In this document: one piece after another, positions 1 to 15,540 of the stretch
Layout of the letters: each line of letters begins with the position of its first letter
Numbering within the stretch: the stretch's first letter is position 1
Source of the DNA: Synchiropus splendidus
Lineage: Eukaryota; Chordata; Actinopteri; Syngnathiformes; Callionymidae
NCBI RefSeq assembly: GCF_027744825.2
Contig: NC_071335.1
Coordinates: 30,145,501-30,209,500, forward strand
Reading direction: 5' to 3'
DNA: 64,000 nucleotides
Program-made: the position numbers and the translations under genes
Notes under the pieces: generated by a model
The model's input: the letters and a program-made list of their open reading frames with translations, nothing else
What the model was told of the DNA's origin: nothing
The model's database searches: none

Positions 1-3000
1 AATGCCATTAATCCACTTCAGCCACCCCCAAAACACACAAAAATTCCATTCAATAATAATAAATATGGTTGAAAAACATCATAGTATACAGCATACTGCA
101 ATTAACTGGTTTTGTTTCAATAGGTTTCACACTTTTGCAGCCTCCTCTGGGTCCATTCTCTTCTGTAAAGTTTGTTGTGTCTTCTGCACCTGCAGTGTCA
201 GTTGCTCCTCTTTAATTCATCATCACGAATGGACAAAAGTACAACAAAGTACGAGTATACACGTGAGCACAGGGTGGCGGTTTTTACGCGTTCTTGAATA
301 AGAATAAATATTAAAACAAATGCTTCCTGATGTTTTGGAAATTTCGATTTTTGTTCTGTAATGTTAGAGGACACAAGTGGTCCACAATTAAATTTCAGTT
401 GCATTCAATTTTAATAACTTTTTTTTTTTTTAATAACACTGAAAGAGCAAAAATATCACTTTTTTTCCTTTTTTTTTTTTTTGGAGAGGGAGGTTGGCGA
501 TTGATGTATGGAAAGGCTCCACCTCTAGTTTAGTGTCTACATTGTAAACAACGCTCCAAAGAGCAATTTCATCAGCTACTATTGTCGCACCGAAGAAAGC
601 GCGTTGATTCACACAAACTGTTGGAATGAAATGGACTGTGGGAGGAGAAGGCTTCAGTGGACCGTCAAGGATTCTTGCTCAAGGTCAACCCACAGAAAGG
701 AATCAGCTGCGCTCGAGGAGCCGCATCAATTATGTAGATTCTTCTGGGACAGACGCTTCTACATGAATGTATTCCTGTTGGGGAATTATTTTCCTCTCGC
801 CCAGATGCCTTTTGATTTTTTCATGTCATGTCTGATTTCACAATGGCTTTGTTACCAATCACAGCCTCTGGAATCCAAAAGAAAGGCGTGATTCCCTAGG
901 GACATTTTTAACCGATGTCTACACATAGTTGGAAACCCCACGCTGATGGAGGGCTTTGTAGTCCTGCTATACGACAGTCCCTCCCCGCTGCCTCAACTCA
1001 CTCATGTTTATTCATGCTTCCTTGCACCTATGTGTCACGTGTTTTGGTCCTAGTCTACTGCAACTTGAGCCGCCATGTCTCTTCATCTCAATTAAAATGA
1101 AGCAGCTCCTCTGGTCTACATCTTGCTCAAATTCTCCTTCACCCTTGCACAGCTAGTTATGCAAGTTCCTCGACCCATCACTTACCTACCAGGCCACTAT
1201 TGAATCAGGTCCAGTACTTTAACAGGAAGCATGCTCTTCCTTCAGAGAACTGGCTAGAAAACAGTGGGATGAAGTCTTCATTCACATCTATCATCATCAT
1301 CCTCTCAAGTTTGTGTCTGTGCCAACACTTGGTGCCAGATATGGCACTAATCCATTGGCGACCCTTTCCTGTCTGCGGCTCTAACGTTGACGTTGAACGT
1401 TTAACATGGCAGGAGGATGTCGCATTCAATCCTGTGGAAGTAGTGTGGACTCTGGTGCCAATCCACACCTCCCAGTTGTCTGGCTAGCTACTGACACAGC
1501 CAGGGTCTTGGTGGGAGCCAAGTAATCTGCTCCATACAACACAACAAATACAATGGAGGTGTTGGAAATGGACATTTCTGTTTGTCTCGGAATCCATGGT
1601 AGTGGTCACACAGCAAAAAAAATCGGAATATTCCCGACTTTTTGACCTCAAGACAATGACTTGGCTTTGTGAAAATAATAAATGTTTTTCTTAATGATGT
1701 TAAGCGCAGCTCCAAAACATTCAAATAAAAAAAAAAAACCCTGCAGATATATACACTTGAATATTTCACACACCTACATATAATGGGTTTCAGTGTCTTT
1801 GTTGTAACTTGGTTGTCATCTGCCACTAAGAGACGCTCCACCGATCACTCAGCATTTGACATGTTGAACTCAAGAGAGTTTGAAGAAGATGTAGGAGATT
1901 GACAGGTGTATTGTTGAAAATGAAGGATCAGAAGTCGGAGAAGCAGCAGCAGTTGCGACTGTGTGTGTGTGCGTAGGATGGTGGGCTTAGAGAACACTTG
2001 AAGCAACACAGTTACCAGTGGAGTGGAAACATCTCTACCATGAGAACACATCACTGAAGCCAACAGGTCACATCAGCTCATTTCCTGTTTCCAGTCTTCT
2101 GGCCACTGAATCGCCCATTAGCACAGCTCCAGTTTGATTTCATTTTATGTTTTTTTCCCCCATCTGCAGAGGTGGGCTGCTGTGTCTCTTGTGCTGGCAG
2201 GTTCAACAATGCTACCGCCACCTGCTGTCCCCCTGCTCTCAATGACATTTCGAATGCGAAAAAGGCATGGATGGTAGCTTTGTTTTCCTTGAAGCGGGAA
2301 CAGGCATCATTCATTCCAGAAAACATAACAAGCACACACTGCTTTGGTCGCTTTAGAAGATTATGTAGGATGACTGTGAGCCGCCCATGCTCAGGGAAAA
2401 CACATGAACTGGATGGTTGTTGCTATATGAGTCTTCAGAAAATGAAAACAATGAAAGACTAATTTAACGTGAGGTCAACACAAGTTGAGTGTCGGACACA
2501 CTCTTCAGATTTAAGCGTGGATTAAGAAACATCTCCCACCCTTCCCTCAGAATTCCTATTATGATAATTCCTCATTGTCTGTTCTACCGTAATCTTCCTT
2601 CACTCCCACTGGGGCCAAGAGTCAAGATGGAAATAGACACGTCTTCCTGACTCACTATCTGGTGATTAAAAACTGGGAATTCATTGCAGGGACTGTAGAA
2701 GGAGCAAAGAAGCAAAGAAAAATAGGGTCGAATGTAAATCTCTGTCGTGAGAAGCGAAGTTTGAAGGTTTGTCTGTCAGCTGATCATTTATAGTTTCATA
2801 AATATTGGATTTTCATTTTATTGGCTTTGGAAATAAAACAAAGAAGCAGTTGCCCTTCGCAACAAGCCAGTAATTCTTCATCCATTTATTTATCAGCGCC
2901 TTCACACGAAGGTGAAACTCTTGGAGCTGTGGCTTCGCCTCAGTCAGGAAGCTGCACATGAAGTTTGACACTGTCTCCTCTTGCAGATTAAATAGATTTC

Positions 3001-4903
3001 AGGACTCTCTCCTTCTGTGAGTGAAAAACATCTCAGCCAGACTCACAATTTTTGGTGGTCATATTTTATTTATTCCCGAGAGAACTTTGGAAAAGTTTTC
3101 TCAAACTACTTGGAAGAACCATGAATGCCACATGTACCGATGAAGCTTCATGAAGCAGCCTATGTGGACGAGAGTGTCGTCTTCTGGCTTCTGAAAATGT
3201 AGGCACTTGCTTTGTGAAGCTTCAACGGTCCATCACTATCTGTGGGGCAAGGTCTCTAAATCCGACTGGTATGAGCACAAAAAGCACTGCTTGCTTTGTG
3301 CATCATCATAAGCTTTCATGGAGCAGACCGTGAGCCTTGTGTCGGGGCATCCTTGGACCCAATGCTTCAGTGGTGAGTGTTTTCTCATATCTATAGCAAC
3401 TGTCTTGCCCAAAGTCGATGCGGAATTGTCACACACTTGGACGCTTTCCAGTGAAGTGCCACGATGTCACAGAACTTGGTGTGAGACCAACTAGTTACTG
3501 TGGAATTTGTGTATGAAGAGAAAGCGCCAGCTTCAGTTCGCACCTCGTAACGCAATAGAGTAGAGTTGGTGGAGTTTATTATTCAAAGACACGCCCTCAA
3601 GAAGAGGGGGGTCACTCCAGCAGATGGAACCGTGCTGGGAGTCGGCTGGGACTGTGCTGGAACTGTGCTGGGAGGGAAACAAATAAACTGCTCATACTGT
3701 AAATGGAATAATAAATCGATAAGTTCATTCTACTGTTGCATGGATAACGCAAATGGTGCTACTTTCCGCCACTATGATAAACATCTCCATGTCCACTTTG
3801 TCAAGTACCTGACTTCGTCTTCCTCCCTGGCCGGGTCACTTTGATGAGAATTGGACTGATCAGCTGTGAAACCAGGGGTTACACAAGAATAAGCTACTCA
3901 CATGGGAACCTAAACCTTGTAAGTCAAGCTCAGCGGCCATTTGCACACCATCCTGCAGCCCTCAGACCTGAAGATGATTCTTTTGCTATTAGCGTTTATT
4001 ATCATCCATCAGTTGAGGAACGTCTATACGCTGGCCAGGAGCGTGGTATAAGACCGAGCCCATTAAAGCTCTTTACAACATTTTAAACCGACCCACACGA
4101 GCTTTGACCACAGTTTTTATGTACCATAGTTCGATGCAATTTGTTGCATCACTGTGCATAGCGTAAAAATGTTTTGGACCAGTCCCACCTGTGGGCCCCG
4201 CTAGGGTCCCAGCCCAGAAGCAGCCACCTTCCCAAAGCCCTCTACAGTACAAATTTACAGGCTAGAGGTTTTCTCTTCATCAAATCTGGCCCTTGCCAAC
4301 AGACACCCCTGACTTCAAGTCAAATACGAGGAGATGTGATTCGGTAATTTCACAAATGCGACTTTCTTCTTTCTCCCTTTCTTTCAGTTCCTTCGCCTGA
4401 ATCAGCTTCACCACCATTCCACAAAGCATGAGTCAGCACGACGAGGGTCGAACCATTGCAAGGCTTTTATAACATAAACAAAGATTCATTTGCGCAGCCA
4501 CTTGAGCTCTCACGTCCACTCCAAAAAGCCATAAAGTACCTTTTCTGCCAATATGCAGATCAGAGCCAATTCATTGAGTGAGTCCACACACCTCTGTCAG
4601 GCTGGGAATTCAACAAGTACAAGGCAACAGTTCTGCTCAGGTGGGGGTGTATTACCATAGCAATGGCGTGTCATTAGGGAAATCACATTTTCAATTTTGC
4701 AGGAACACGGGGAGCTGGAGAGAAACATGGCTGTGATGTGTCCACGCTCTCACTGGGATACTGCCTCCTTAATCCTCACAAGCCCCCCCCCCCTCCACTT
4801 TCTTTTCTGATCTATTATTGAAGTATTTCAACCTATTCTAGAAACAAAGTAATGATCATTCAGCTGTTATTCATTTATTTATTGTACTGTACAGTATGGT
4901 TCT
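1..4903. other. Gene-free stretch
   Basis: No ORF here resembles a known protein and no exon series joins up. It holds poly(T)-rich tracts (about 420-480), an aagcttcatgaagc palindromic segment near 3,145 that recurs near 47,900, and a possible weak hAT-like remnant (aaatctggccc) near 4,285. Otherwise I see nothing to annotate. Confidence 0.5.
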
Positions 4904-4976
4904 ATTATATTATATTATATTATATTATATTATATTATATTATATTATATTATATTATATTATATTATATTATATT
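4904..4976. repeat. (ATTAT)n microsatellite
   Basis: About 14-15 uninterrupted copies of the pentamer ATTAT/TATTA. It creates a spurious Tyr/Ile/Leu-rich ORF. Confidence 0.97.
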
Positions 4977-7900
4977 ACATATTTTCTTCAGTTTCCATGG
5001 AAAGATTAAGAGATTGAAAAGGCTTGGTCATCACGGCAGATACCCTCCGAAGAATGTCGATAAAAAGGTGATGCAAAAATAAAAAGAAGAAAAGTATTTT
5101 AATGGCTAATATTAGCAGCATCTATGCAATAATTTGAGCATTAGCGAGTGAACCGGTCTGTGAAAAAGAGATGTGAGAGTGATGTCGGCAGGCGAGGGAG
5201 GTGATATGGGTGCATAACGGAGCACCACGTGAAATTTGGATCAAAACAGAGAGACAGATGGAGAGAAAATGCCAAGGCTAGGTTTTCAAGCGAGAGAGTA
5301 GGTTCCTGCTGGCAAGAGTAGTGAGATTATCCCTGTAATATGTGTCCAGTCAGGGAACAGTGAGGAGGACGGTCGCCTGATTTAAGAGTCTGTCCTCTTC
5401 ACACACGCTGCTGTGTGTGTTTCCCAGGAATAGTGCGAGGCTGCTGCACCTGGTTCTTTATCATCGGAGCAGTAAAACCCTCAAGGAGAGCGACTTCCAG
5501 GCAGCCATACATCTAGATCATCTTGTCTGGTCTGGTTTGTCTTTTGAAGATACTCATTTGAAGGAAACTCTGACGTATACGGAGCAGTGACTTTCACAAT
5601 GGCCTCTTTAATATAGACACAGTCACAGCCTCTTACACTTGTGATTGAAGCCTATTGAGGGTCAGTGACGGCAGCATTTGGTGAGGGCAGATCAATGTAC
5701 AGCGAGGTTCTGATGTGCAATTCAGCAAGGTTCTTATCTTATCTTATCTATTTTTTTCGCCACTGTGGGATAAATACAGGACATCTAATCTAATCTATTT
5801 TTTATTATTCTTATTTTATTTAATTATTTCAACTCATTCTAGGAAACCAAGTCCTTTTGTGTCCAGTCACTTTTCAACCAAGAACAAGGATGAGTTCCAC
5901 ATTTTCCGGAAAGTCGTACATAGGCTTAGTACCTAGCACGTAAATTCATCATTCTTATTTTTTTTAAACATAGATTTAAGTGATTCCCTTGATGCTATAT
6001 GTTTTGTTTCATTTTCCCCCCAAAAAACATCGTGTTTTCTTAGTCCGTATGTCTTAAAGATCAACTTTTACGTACCACCTTGTCATGTTAGCATGTTCTA
6101 TCTATTGCATGAAACAGTTTTCAAGTGACAGTCCAACCTTTACAAAAGCCAAAGTCTCAAGCAAGCAAGTTCCCAAACAGTCCATTTGGTCTTCTTTCAT
6201 AGTTAGTTTTTCATAGTCGGAAACCTGCCCCCCAAACCCCACCCTCATCCTGTAGCACGAGAGACTGTCAAAACTGTGTTGCTGTTTTTTTCAACTGTAA
6301 CTTAAAATGAATTTGAATCAGTGCAAGCTGCTGTCAGTCTGAGGTGAAATTCACCCCATATTGTTACGATGGTACCAGTTTGCTAGTGGCCTTGGGATGC
6401 TAAGTCAGCACTTTTGTCCCAGGGGATGTGAGAGATATCTTTTCAATGAAATGTTGAATTTCTACTTTGAAATCAAATTCATTGACGGAAGTTTACATGT
6501 TTAACTGAATATTATTTGAAAGATTTTTCCATGCAGAACAATGGACCAACAGATGATGATCATTGAATATCTCTTACCGTAACTCAAGAGGACGGAGGAG
6601 AAGAAGTGTGTTGAGCACAGATCAAATAAGATTACCCACTATCTCACCTCTCACCTCTCATATCTACTGCACGGATTTACTCAAATAGCACCAGGAAAAC
6701 ACTCCTTCACAGTTTCCAGCAGCTTTTAGCAAAAGGTCCCAACACTCTAAGTTAAGTGTATCTTCAAATCGGCATCGTTCCCCCATCAGCAGGAGTGAAG
6801 TGGCACCCACTTTCACGCCCAATACATGACACCGCCATCTTGCCGAACCAAAACATGCAACTCACAGGACAAAAAAACAGGAATTACAAAACTCCTCATC
6901 GAATGTTCTGTGGCCAGGAACTCCAGAAGTCCAGAGTTTCACTCACAACTGTCAAGAAAACATCTGCAGCGGCACAAATGTTCCTTTGAGCGTCGCTCCA
7001 TATATTGAAAGCCGGTGGAGATGGAGCGTTAATGACTACTCTGGGGAAGTGCCATAGTCACAAGTGCATCCAAAATATAATGATGTCTCCTTTGAGCGTC
7101 TGTTTTCATGTCTCGGTGAAACAAGCAATAATCGTTGACCTACATGGATTACACGTCCAGAGTGTGGCGCGGTGAGGAGTTTGGTGTTTGCAGTTGGCTT
7201 GGAAACTTGGATTAATGGGTGCATCAAAGCAAATAGATAAGGTCCTTCCATCAATACCATCAGGACGTGACAGCGTGTATTCTCGAGGTAGCGGCTGGAA
7301 CAGGCACCTCATTGTGTGTGGTGCGAGCAAACACACGCACCTGATGACTGGATTGACTTCATCCCCAATGGGAGATCACACACCAGATAGAACATACTCC
7401 TGATTGAAATGTAAATGCGCTTCAAGGTTGCCACGGCTTTCCGACAGATATTCTGTCTCCATAAAGGCACAGTCACACCACATGAATGTCGGTACAAATT
7501 TAGATCTCATGGATCCCATCGCTCAATTTCCCCGCTGGCCTGCAGCCATGCTGTAAAAGTGTACGTGACCGTGGCAAACTGTGAGTGCATGACTGCTTAT
7601 AATGACATCCAGCTTGACATTTCGCACGATCTGATGGCAGATACTTCAGTAGGCAATGTGAGGAACCAGAAGGAGATGCTCCGTGATGCTGAAAAGGGGT
7701 GTGCTGGGGCTCAAAATTTTGTCTTTTTCTCACAATGTCTGGGGCGTCATGTAGTGCAGCAACTCATTTTAAGTCCGAAAGAAAAATAGATCAACATCTC
7801 AAATGAATGTATGAGGGAAAAAAAAAAGAAATAAAAATTGTTCTGTGTAAGTGTATCAAAATCTGTCCCTCACACCCTTCACAGCGGGACTTATCGCATC

Positions 7901-9905
7901 ATATATCCAACACATTCTCCCTCCCGTGACGGATATTTGCCTCCAATGGTGACGCATTCAGTAGCAACCACTGGGGCACTGACCGTACAGCGGAGCACAT
8001 CATACTCCCAACCCTCCTTCGGGAATGTCATGTGAGAGGGGACAAACTTTATTCCATTGAAACACCTATGCATCCACATGTAACACATATGACTGACTTG
8101 GGCGTCAGCATATAACTCAAAAGTCCATTTGAAAATAGTCACTATTTGACTCCTTGGGAGTGTGTTGCTTTACCTGGTGCTCCGACTATAGATAACCACA
8201 GTAGCTGCCACTTGCTTCATCAGGCCAGTTTGTGATCTGAAAGTCTCCCGCATCCTTAAGGGACACCCCAAATTCAATGTCGCCATTGAAAGCCCGGAGA
8301 TATGTGGGTGTGGGAGGGGACGGCTCGGGAGAACGCTCCTGGTTATCAGCAGGACTTCACAGGCCCAGACAGGCATAAGGTGATTTCACACCGATACGGA
8401 CTCCTTTGACTCCTGGACTTTTCAAAAATGATCCAAGGTTTTATTCAAATTGCTGTTCAAAGCCAGATTAAACTGTAAAAGGGGGCTGTGAAATTGAGAA
8501 CATAGCTTCATGGCGGTTCATCGCTTCAGTTCAGTCGCAATAAAATACTATGACAGTAAAACTCATTTCGCCCTGGACTGTTTTGACACACTGCGCTACT
8601 GGGTTTGAAGGCCCTGTTTGAGACCACATCTTGATAAACCTTGACACAGCACAGGTATGAAACGCATGAAAGCTGATAAAGTTCACAGGTAAGAACTTAA
8701 CAAGGCATCAAACAGAAATGAGGATTTCAAAACAAGAAAAGCCTCTGCTAAAATGTGAGACTGTTAAAAGTGAATAAAAAAAAACTATTCAGACAGTAAT
8801 CTGTTATTTAAAAACCAGCTGTGGTTAAATTGTACATACATTTCTTGCTGAGCTGAATGAATGATCAAACTTACCTGCCCTGGATCATCTATGAAGGAGT
8901 CATAAAGCACAGCATGGTATTGAAAAAAAATGTATTTATCCACATAACTCTCACTTGAACAAGGTATTACAAGAAATAAAAGACAGATTAGAACTTCAGC
9001 ACCAGTTGATCCGCACAACAGAAGTGCGCCATCGCGATGACAAGTGACTGAGCTTCGTAATCGTCTGTACATGGCTGCAGCAGGTACTCGTCTTCTCAAT
9101 GGCCGCTCCACAATCCAAGCTGTTCCCGGCTCACTGGCGATTTCCCCGGTCCGAGTTACCGTCCGCTAATTCGCACTTCTTCAGTTACACAGTATTGATG
9201 AAGAGACGTGACAGAGAGTCTATGAAAGTGTGCTGCCTTGATAATGAGCAGCTCACGGAGGGTGAACGTATTGGATTATCTCATCAGTGTAAATAGTTGT
9301 TTCTGTCCTGTCGGGCTGCCGATGAATTCCTGGACAACGATTTCATGTATTTCTACATCGTAATGTGAAGTGTGAAATTGTACTTTGCCTGTGCGTGAGA
9401 GCAACGCTGGTCTCTCCAATTCGCCTTGTTCCAGCGAGCACCATCACCCTACTCTTATCGCCTCTGGCCTCCAATTGATATCACGTTTACTTTCGCTGCA
9501 GTCTTGTTTTATGACCTCGCTTTTATTGCCATCATTCATCATGAATACCGCAGTGTATTCACATATTCGTAATTGTTTAATGGGGAAAAAAAAAGCCCAG
9601 CTGTGGCCACAGAATTTTAGCTTGTGATCCACGGTGAGGGATACAACAAAAGGTAACCAACACAGGGAAAAATCTTAGTATTATGGTCTGTTTTATGTTT
9701 GTAATCTGGAGTATGTACATGCCCGCAGCAGACAGAAGAAACATCCTCTTGCTACAGATCACACCGGTTACATCCGCAGAGTGTCACACCTGTGCTGCCC
9801 TTCAAATGGTGCATCCCATTTGTATGTGCATCCACCGCTGAGTACACAATCCAAGATGGCTTCACAAGTTTTCTAACAATGAAATACAAGGTAAAAAACG
9901 ATTGC
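4977..9905. other. Gene-free stretch
   Basis: No supported exon. Short TTATC and TAATC repeats lie at about 5,740-5,800. The several 60-125 codon ORFs at 7.0-8.1 kb overlap on both strands without splice structure or recognisable motifs. Confidence 0.5.
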
Positions 9906-9913
9906 CTACAGTG

Positions 9914-10052
9914 TAGTGACGGGTAGATGAGGTTTCATGAAACAGTATCCTAATTTTCAGAGGCCAGTAGATGGTGCTCTTGGTTTAGAAAATATGTGGT
10001 GGCCTCTGAAAATCCGGACACTGTTTCATGAACCCTCATCTACCCATCACTA
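9914..10052. mobile_element. hAT-type MITE, 139 bp, with 8-bp target-site duplication
   Basis: The ends are long inverted repeats of about 52 bp: tagtgacgggtagatgagg on the left mirrors cctcatctacccatcacta on the right with few mismatches, so the element could fold into one long hairpin. Flanking 8-mers are ctacagtg (9,906-9,913) and ctatagtg (10,053-10,060), differing at one base. An 8-bp duplication and a TAGTGATGGG-like end point to the hAT superfamily. It has no coding capacity. A longer relative lies at 47.96-48.15 kb. Confidence 0.8.
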
Positions 10053-11540
10053 CTATAGTGCCTCTGTGTTTCACTTTCAAGATGTGAACTAAAGCCAGTT
10101 TGCTTGTGTTTACATGCTAAATTTTGGGACCCAACGGTGTGAAAGCCTCCCTAAGTCCAGTTCTGGTTTGGTTGTGGTCTCACATGTGGGAGCAAAATGG
10201 GCTTGACCCAGGCCTGGAACCGACATAGTGCACAACCACTGTCTTGATTCTATGATGGTGGACGACCTCTGCATTCAGGTACACACTAGGTCCAGCTGGC
10301 AAAACAGAAAACTGTTTCTCCCGCCAAATGTTCCTAGAGAGTGCTGGAGAAAAACGTACTACTAATCTATATAATACTTCTTGGCTCACTCAGCAGGCCA
10401 AAGAGAAGAAGCCGATAAAATCCACGGCTCCTCTGGGAATTCTTGATTTACATAACTGTACACGAAACCCTCTCTTTGTGGAGATCTTTCTTCCAAAGAA
10501 CAATGGTGAATCTTCCGGAAGGAATGTATAGATGCCATGGATTATCGCCCCCTCTGGGCTGAAACACACCCATTCTGGCATTGTTTGAAAACAGTATTCA
10601 ATATTTGAATCAGCACATCAGAGAGTCATATCCAGCTCTACCTTTGATCCATCAAGGCCCGAGGGAAGTTACACTTCTGACCCAGTGTGTGAGTGAGAAG
10701 GAAAGTCTAATGTGTCATGTGCAGACTCAACAGAGTGAACAACCATCTGTCCAGGTCAGTGTCGGGGGAGGGTGAGGGAGAGGAATGAGGAATGCAAAGG
10801 GTTGAAAGAAGTGCCTTCCTGCACATCAGTGTGGCGGTGGAAGCTGAATACCACAGAGTGATGGAGGAAGTGATGATGGACACGACTTGACTCTCAGTTC
10901 AGGTGAAGGAGCTGTGGCGCGAACTCCCACAGGTCACCAGCGGAGGTGAAGGGGCTGAAAGGGGTTTCTGGAAGTCGACCATTGTCTCCAGTGTAGTTTT
11001 GGTGCTGAGCACCAGATTGTTCCGGCTGGTTAGCAAGCAAGTCGTCCTCCAAGCAAGAGATCACAGGATAAAAAAGTGACAACAAGTGGACAACACATCG
11101 TGGAGGAGCGCGAGTTGATGGTGTTTTCTCTTCCACAAAAAAGAAACGCCATAATAATGAAATGATAGGAACTCAGCTGCCACTCGTGGAAGTAAAGCTT
11201 GCTACCGGAGACCTGAAGGAATGGACCGGGCGAGGACAGCTGAGGATTGGAGCAAGGTGCACTTCTATAGATTTTTTTTATTGTCATCATGTCAAAACGT
11301 CTTTGCTTCCTTGTTTCTCTGTCGGACGGCTTTTTGATTCCGTTCCATGTCACTGTTCAGGGCGGGAGCGAGCGGCTCTCCCAACACTCCTGAAGATTTT
11401 TGGTCTAAAATATTGAGCATCTTTAATATTTACAGTATGATCATCGATAATGGGGCTTGACCGTCTTTAGTCCAAATTGTCCATCGAGGTATCTCCTGCT
11501 TAGTCACCTGACTCATTACATGAGTGTGTCTTTAAACCAC
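10053..11540. other. Gene-free stretch
   Basis: No exon or repeat that I can name. Small ORFs on both strands are not supported by splice sites or composition. Confidence 0.45.
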
Positions 11541-11544
11541 GATC

Positions 11545-11880
11545 GCGTGTCTATGCTGAGGGAAAGTGGAACAAGGACAGAGCCTTGGGGGACACCAGTG
11601 CTCTTGGTCAGGAGCTGATGGTTTGACCTTCTGCTTCCTGCCTGAGGGGAAGTCTATAATCCAGTGATGGGCTGATGAAAATGAAAGGAGGGGTGTCCTT
11701 GTTTTTAGGGCTCAATAGCTGGTGCTATCAGCGAGTTCATTTTAATATATAAAGCTGTCCTTGAGAAATGTTGGGATGATGATGTTGAAGGTCGACATCA
11801 CAATCGCTGACTCCAGGTCGTACAGGATCCTGCAAGGAACGTGGATTACATGAGTAGAATATGGTGGAATTCTGAGCTGA
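11545..11880 (-). mobile_element. Degraded LINE reverse-transcriptase fragment
   Basis: On the - strand, around 11,560-11,620, the translation reads LTKSTGVPQGSVLVPLSL, the conserved TG-PQGSVL-PL block of LINE reverse transcriptases (CR1/L2/Rex1-like). About 200 bases upstream an RT-like FSSAFNTIIP block survives as STFNIIIPTFL. Stops and frameshifts separate the two, so it is a dead relic. I cannot assign the clade firmly. Confidence 0.65.
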
Positions 11881-13766
<1,886 letters not shown>

Positions 13767-13813
13767 GAAAATAGTGTAGTGTTTTCTGCACTGGCCATTG
13801 TGTAGTGGAAAAC

Positions 13814-13860
13814 ATCCCTGAACAAAACAGACTGCTTTTGTCTGCTTTTGTTCAGGGATT
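13814..13860. repeat. Inverted repeat (hairpin)
   Basis: atccctgaacaaaacagac pairs with gtctgcttttgttcagggat, leaving one bulged base and a loop of about 7 bases. It sits about 50 bases after the TA tract. No element boundaries or duplication are evident. Confidence 0.75.
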
Positions 13861-14985
13861 CCTCACAATATGGAGGGGAAAACATCCGAATTTAAGGAGC
13901 ACATTACTCTCTGTCTCCTTTCTTTATTTTTGCGGAGACTCTTAGGTTCTCCATTCCCAGGCTGAACGCTCGGGAATAAACAAGGTGATAAGTCGCCGCT
14001 GAGTCTGCGGCCCCAGATGTAGCTTGACAGTTTACTGTGACTTCCCACCCTGTCAAGTCACAGAGGCTGTTTATTATTCCCAGTTTATTAAATCACTGCT
14101 AGTCCTCTGTCTGGCCCTTTCCACCTTCCTCCAATGAGTCATCTCATTTTCCAGACAAGTCGACTTGCATCATCCGACTCGGAGACACCAACAGTCTGGA
14201 TCAGCAATAAAGCTCTTTAATAAAAGAATAAGTGGGGATTTGCAATGAGACGATAAATGCAGGAAAACCTCAAAAGGTCAGGACAGGCAACACAACTTTT
14301 TAAAAAGCAAAATGAATCTTCTTTTTTTTCCCGGGTGGCCCCAGATCCACTTCACCCTATCTTGGTCATCCTCCCCAGTCACACCTTTACCTCATCCATG
14401 ATCCTCATTGGTCGCCTTCTTCTCTTCTCTTTTCTTTTCTTTCTCTTTTTAAAGTAATTCCCAATGACCCTTTGTATCTTCACCTCTGACTCTTGAAGGA
14501 ATCTTCAGTTTCATTTATTTTCATTTGATTCCAGCCAACCATTCCCTGACCTGGGATCAGTGTCCATGCCGGGGTGATGTAGCATCTGTATCTACACCTG
14601 GATTCAGCAGCTCCTAGATGGACAAGATGGATGAACCATCCATGAAAGCAGGGACACGGCAGCAGACTCTGTAGACCCTGAGTTAATAACCATGGAGGAG
14701 GATGGGAAACAAAATCAATTAGTGAAAAGGGAGACTTGTCATTTCATTAAAGCTAAAACTCATAGCGTCTCCAGGGCAACATGAGTGTCAACTCATGTTG
14801 CCTTGGCAAAACTCCAGCATATTTGCTCTTGATGGCACGGGAGTAATGAAGGACTAGAGCCACGAGAATAAGAAAATGACTTTATGTAGATCATCATCTT
14901 TGTTCACTTTACCTCCCTTGAATTTAGATGAAGTCATCTCTGCTCCATTTTGAAAAATAATTACAGCAATTACTCTGGATCCTCT
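13861..14985. other. Gene-free stretch
   Basis: No exon or repeat recognised apart from T/C-rich tracts near 14,420-14,455. Confidence 0.45.
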
Positions 14986-15540
14986 CGTGATGCTGTGTTA
15001 TGTTCCATGTTTTCTTGTGCTTTTATTTTGCTTATTTCCTGTCTGTGTTTTCCCTAGTTCCCCCCAGCTTCATGGTCGTCCCATGATCAAGCCTCGCTGA
15101 TTTCTCCACCTGGGTTCCAGTCTGCGCTGCCAGATGGTTGTTCCACGTCCTCTCGAAATATGTATCTTCTGCATTCTTTGTAAGCCTTCTATCATGTGTG
15201 TTGTTTCTGCCGCTTCATTGTTTTTCTTCTAGTTTATTCTCTGCCTTCTATTGTGCGTTGTGCTAGAGTTTTTCTTCCTCGTGCCTTATTTTCAGTTGTT
15301 GGCTTTTTCTTCCTCGCTTGCGTGTTTGAGTGTTCCACCACCAAGCGTTTTTTTTGTGTAGTATCCGAGTGCGGTTTTCTGGTTTCAGGTTTTTCCCCGT
15401 CCTTGGGTGTTTGCCTCGCTCCGCGTTTTTGTATAGTGACGTCTTTAGTTCTTCGTTTCCTGTCTGTGCCCTGTTATTTTTGTTTATTGAATATTAAAGC
15501 TTGTTAAAACTTAACCTTGTCTGTGTCGAGCCTTCTGTAA
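14986..15540 (+). repeat. Unclassified dispersed repeat, copy 1
   Basis: T-rich sequence beginning near gttatgttccatgttttc. It shares blocks with copy 2 at 31.74-32.13 kb, notably a ccacctgggttccagtctg block followed by gctgccag-tggt. It ends near tattgaatattaaagcttg, a poly(A)-signal-like end. The 103-codon ORF inside is Phe/Cys-rich and repeat-derived. It could be an LTR or a 3' retroelement tail; I cannot name the family. Confidence 0.55.
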
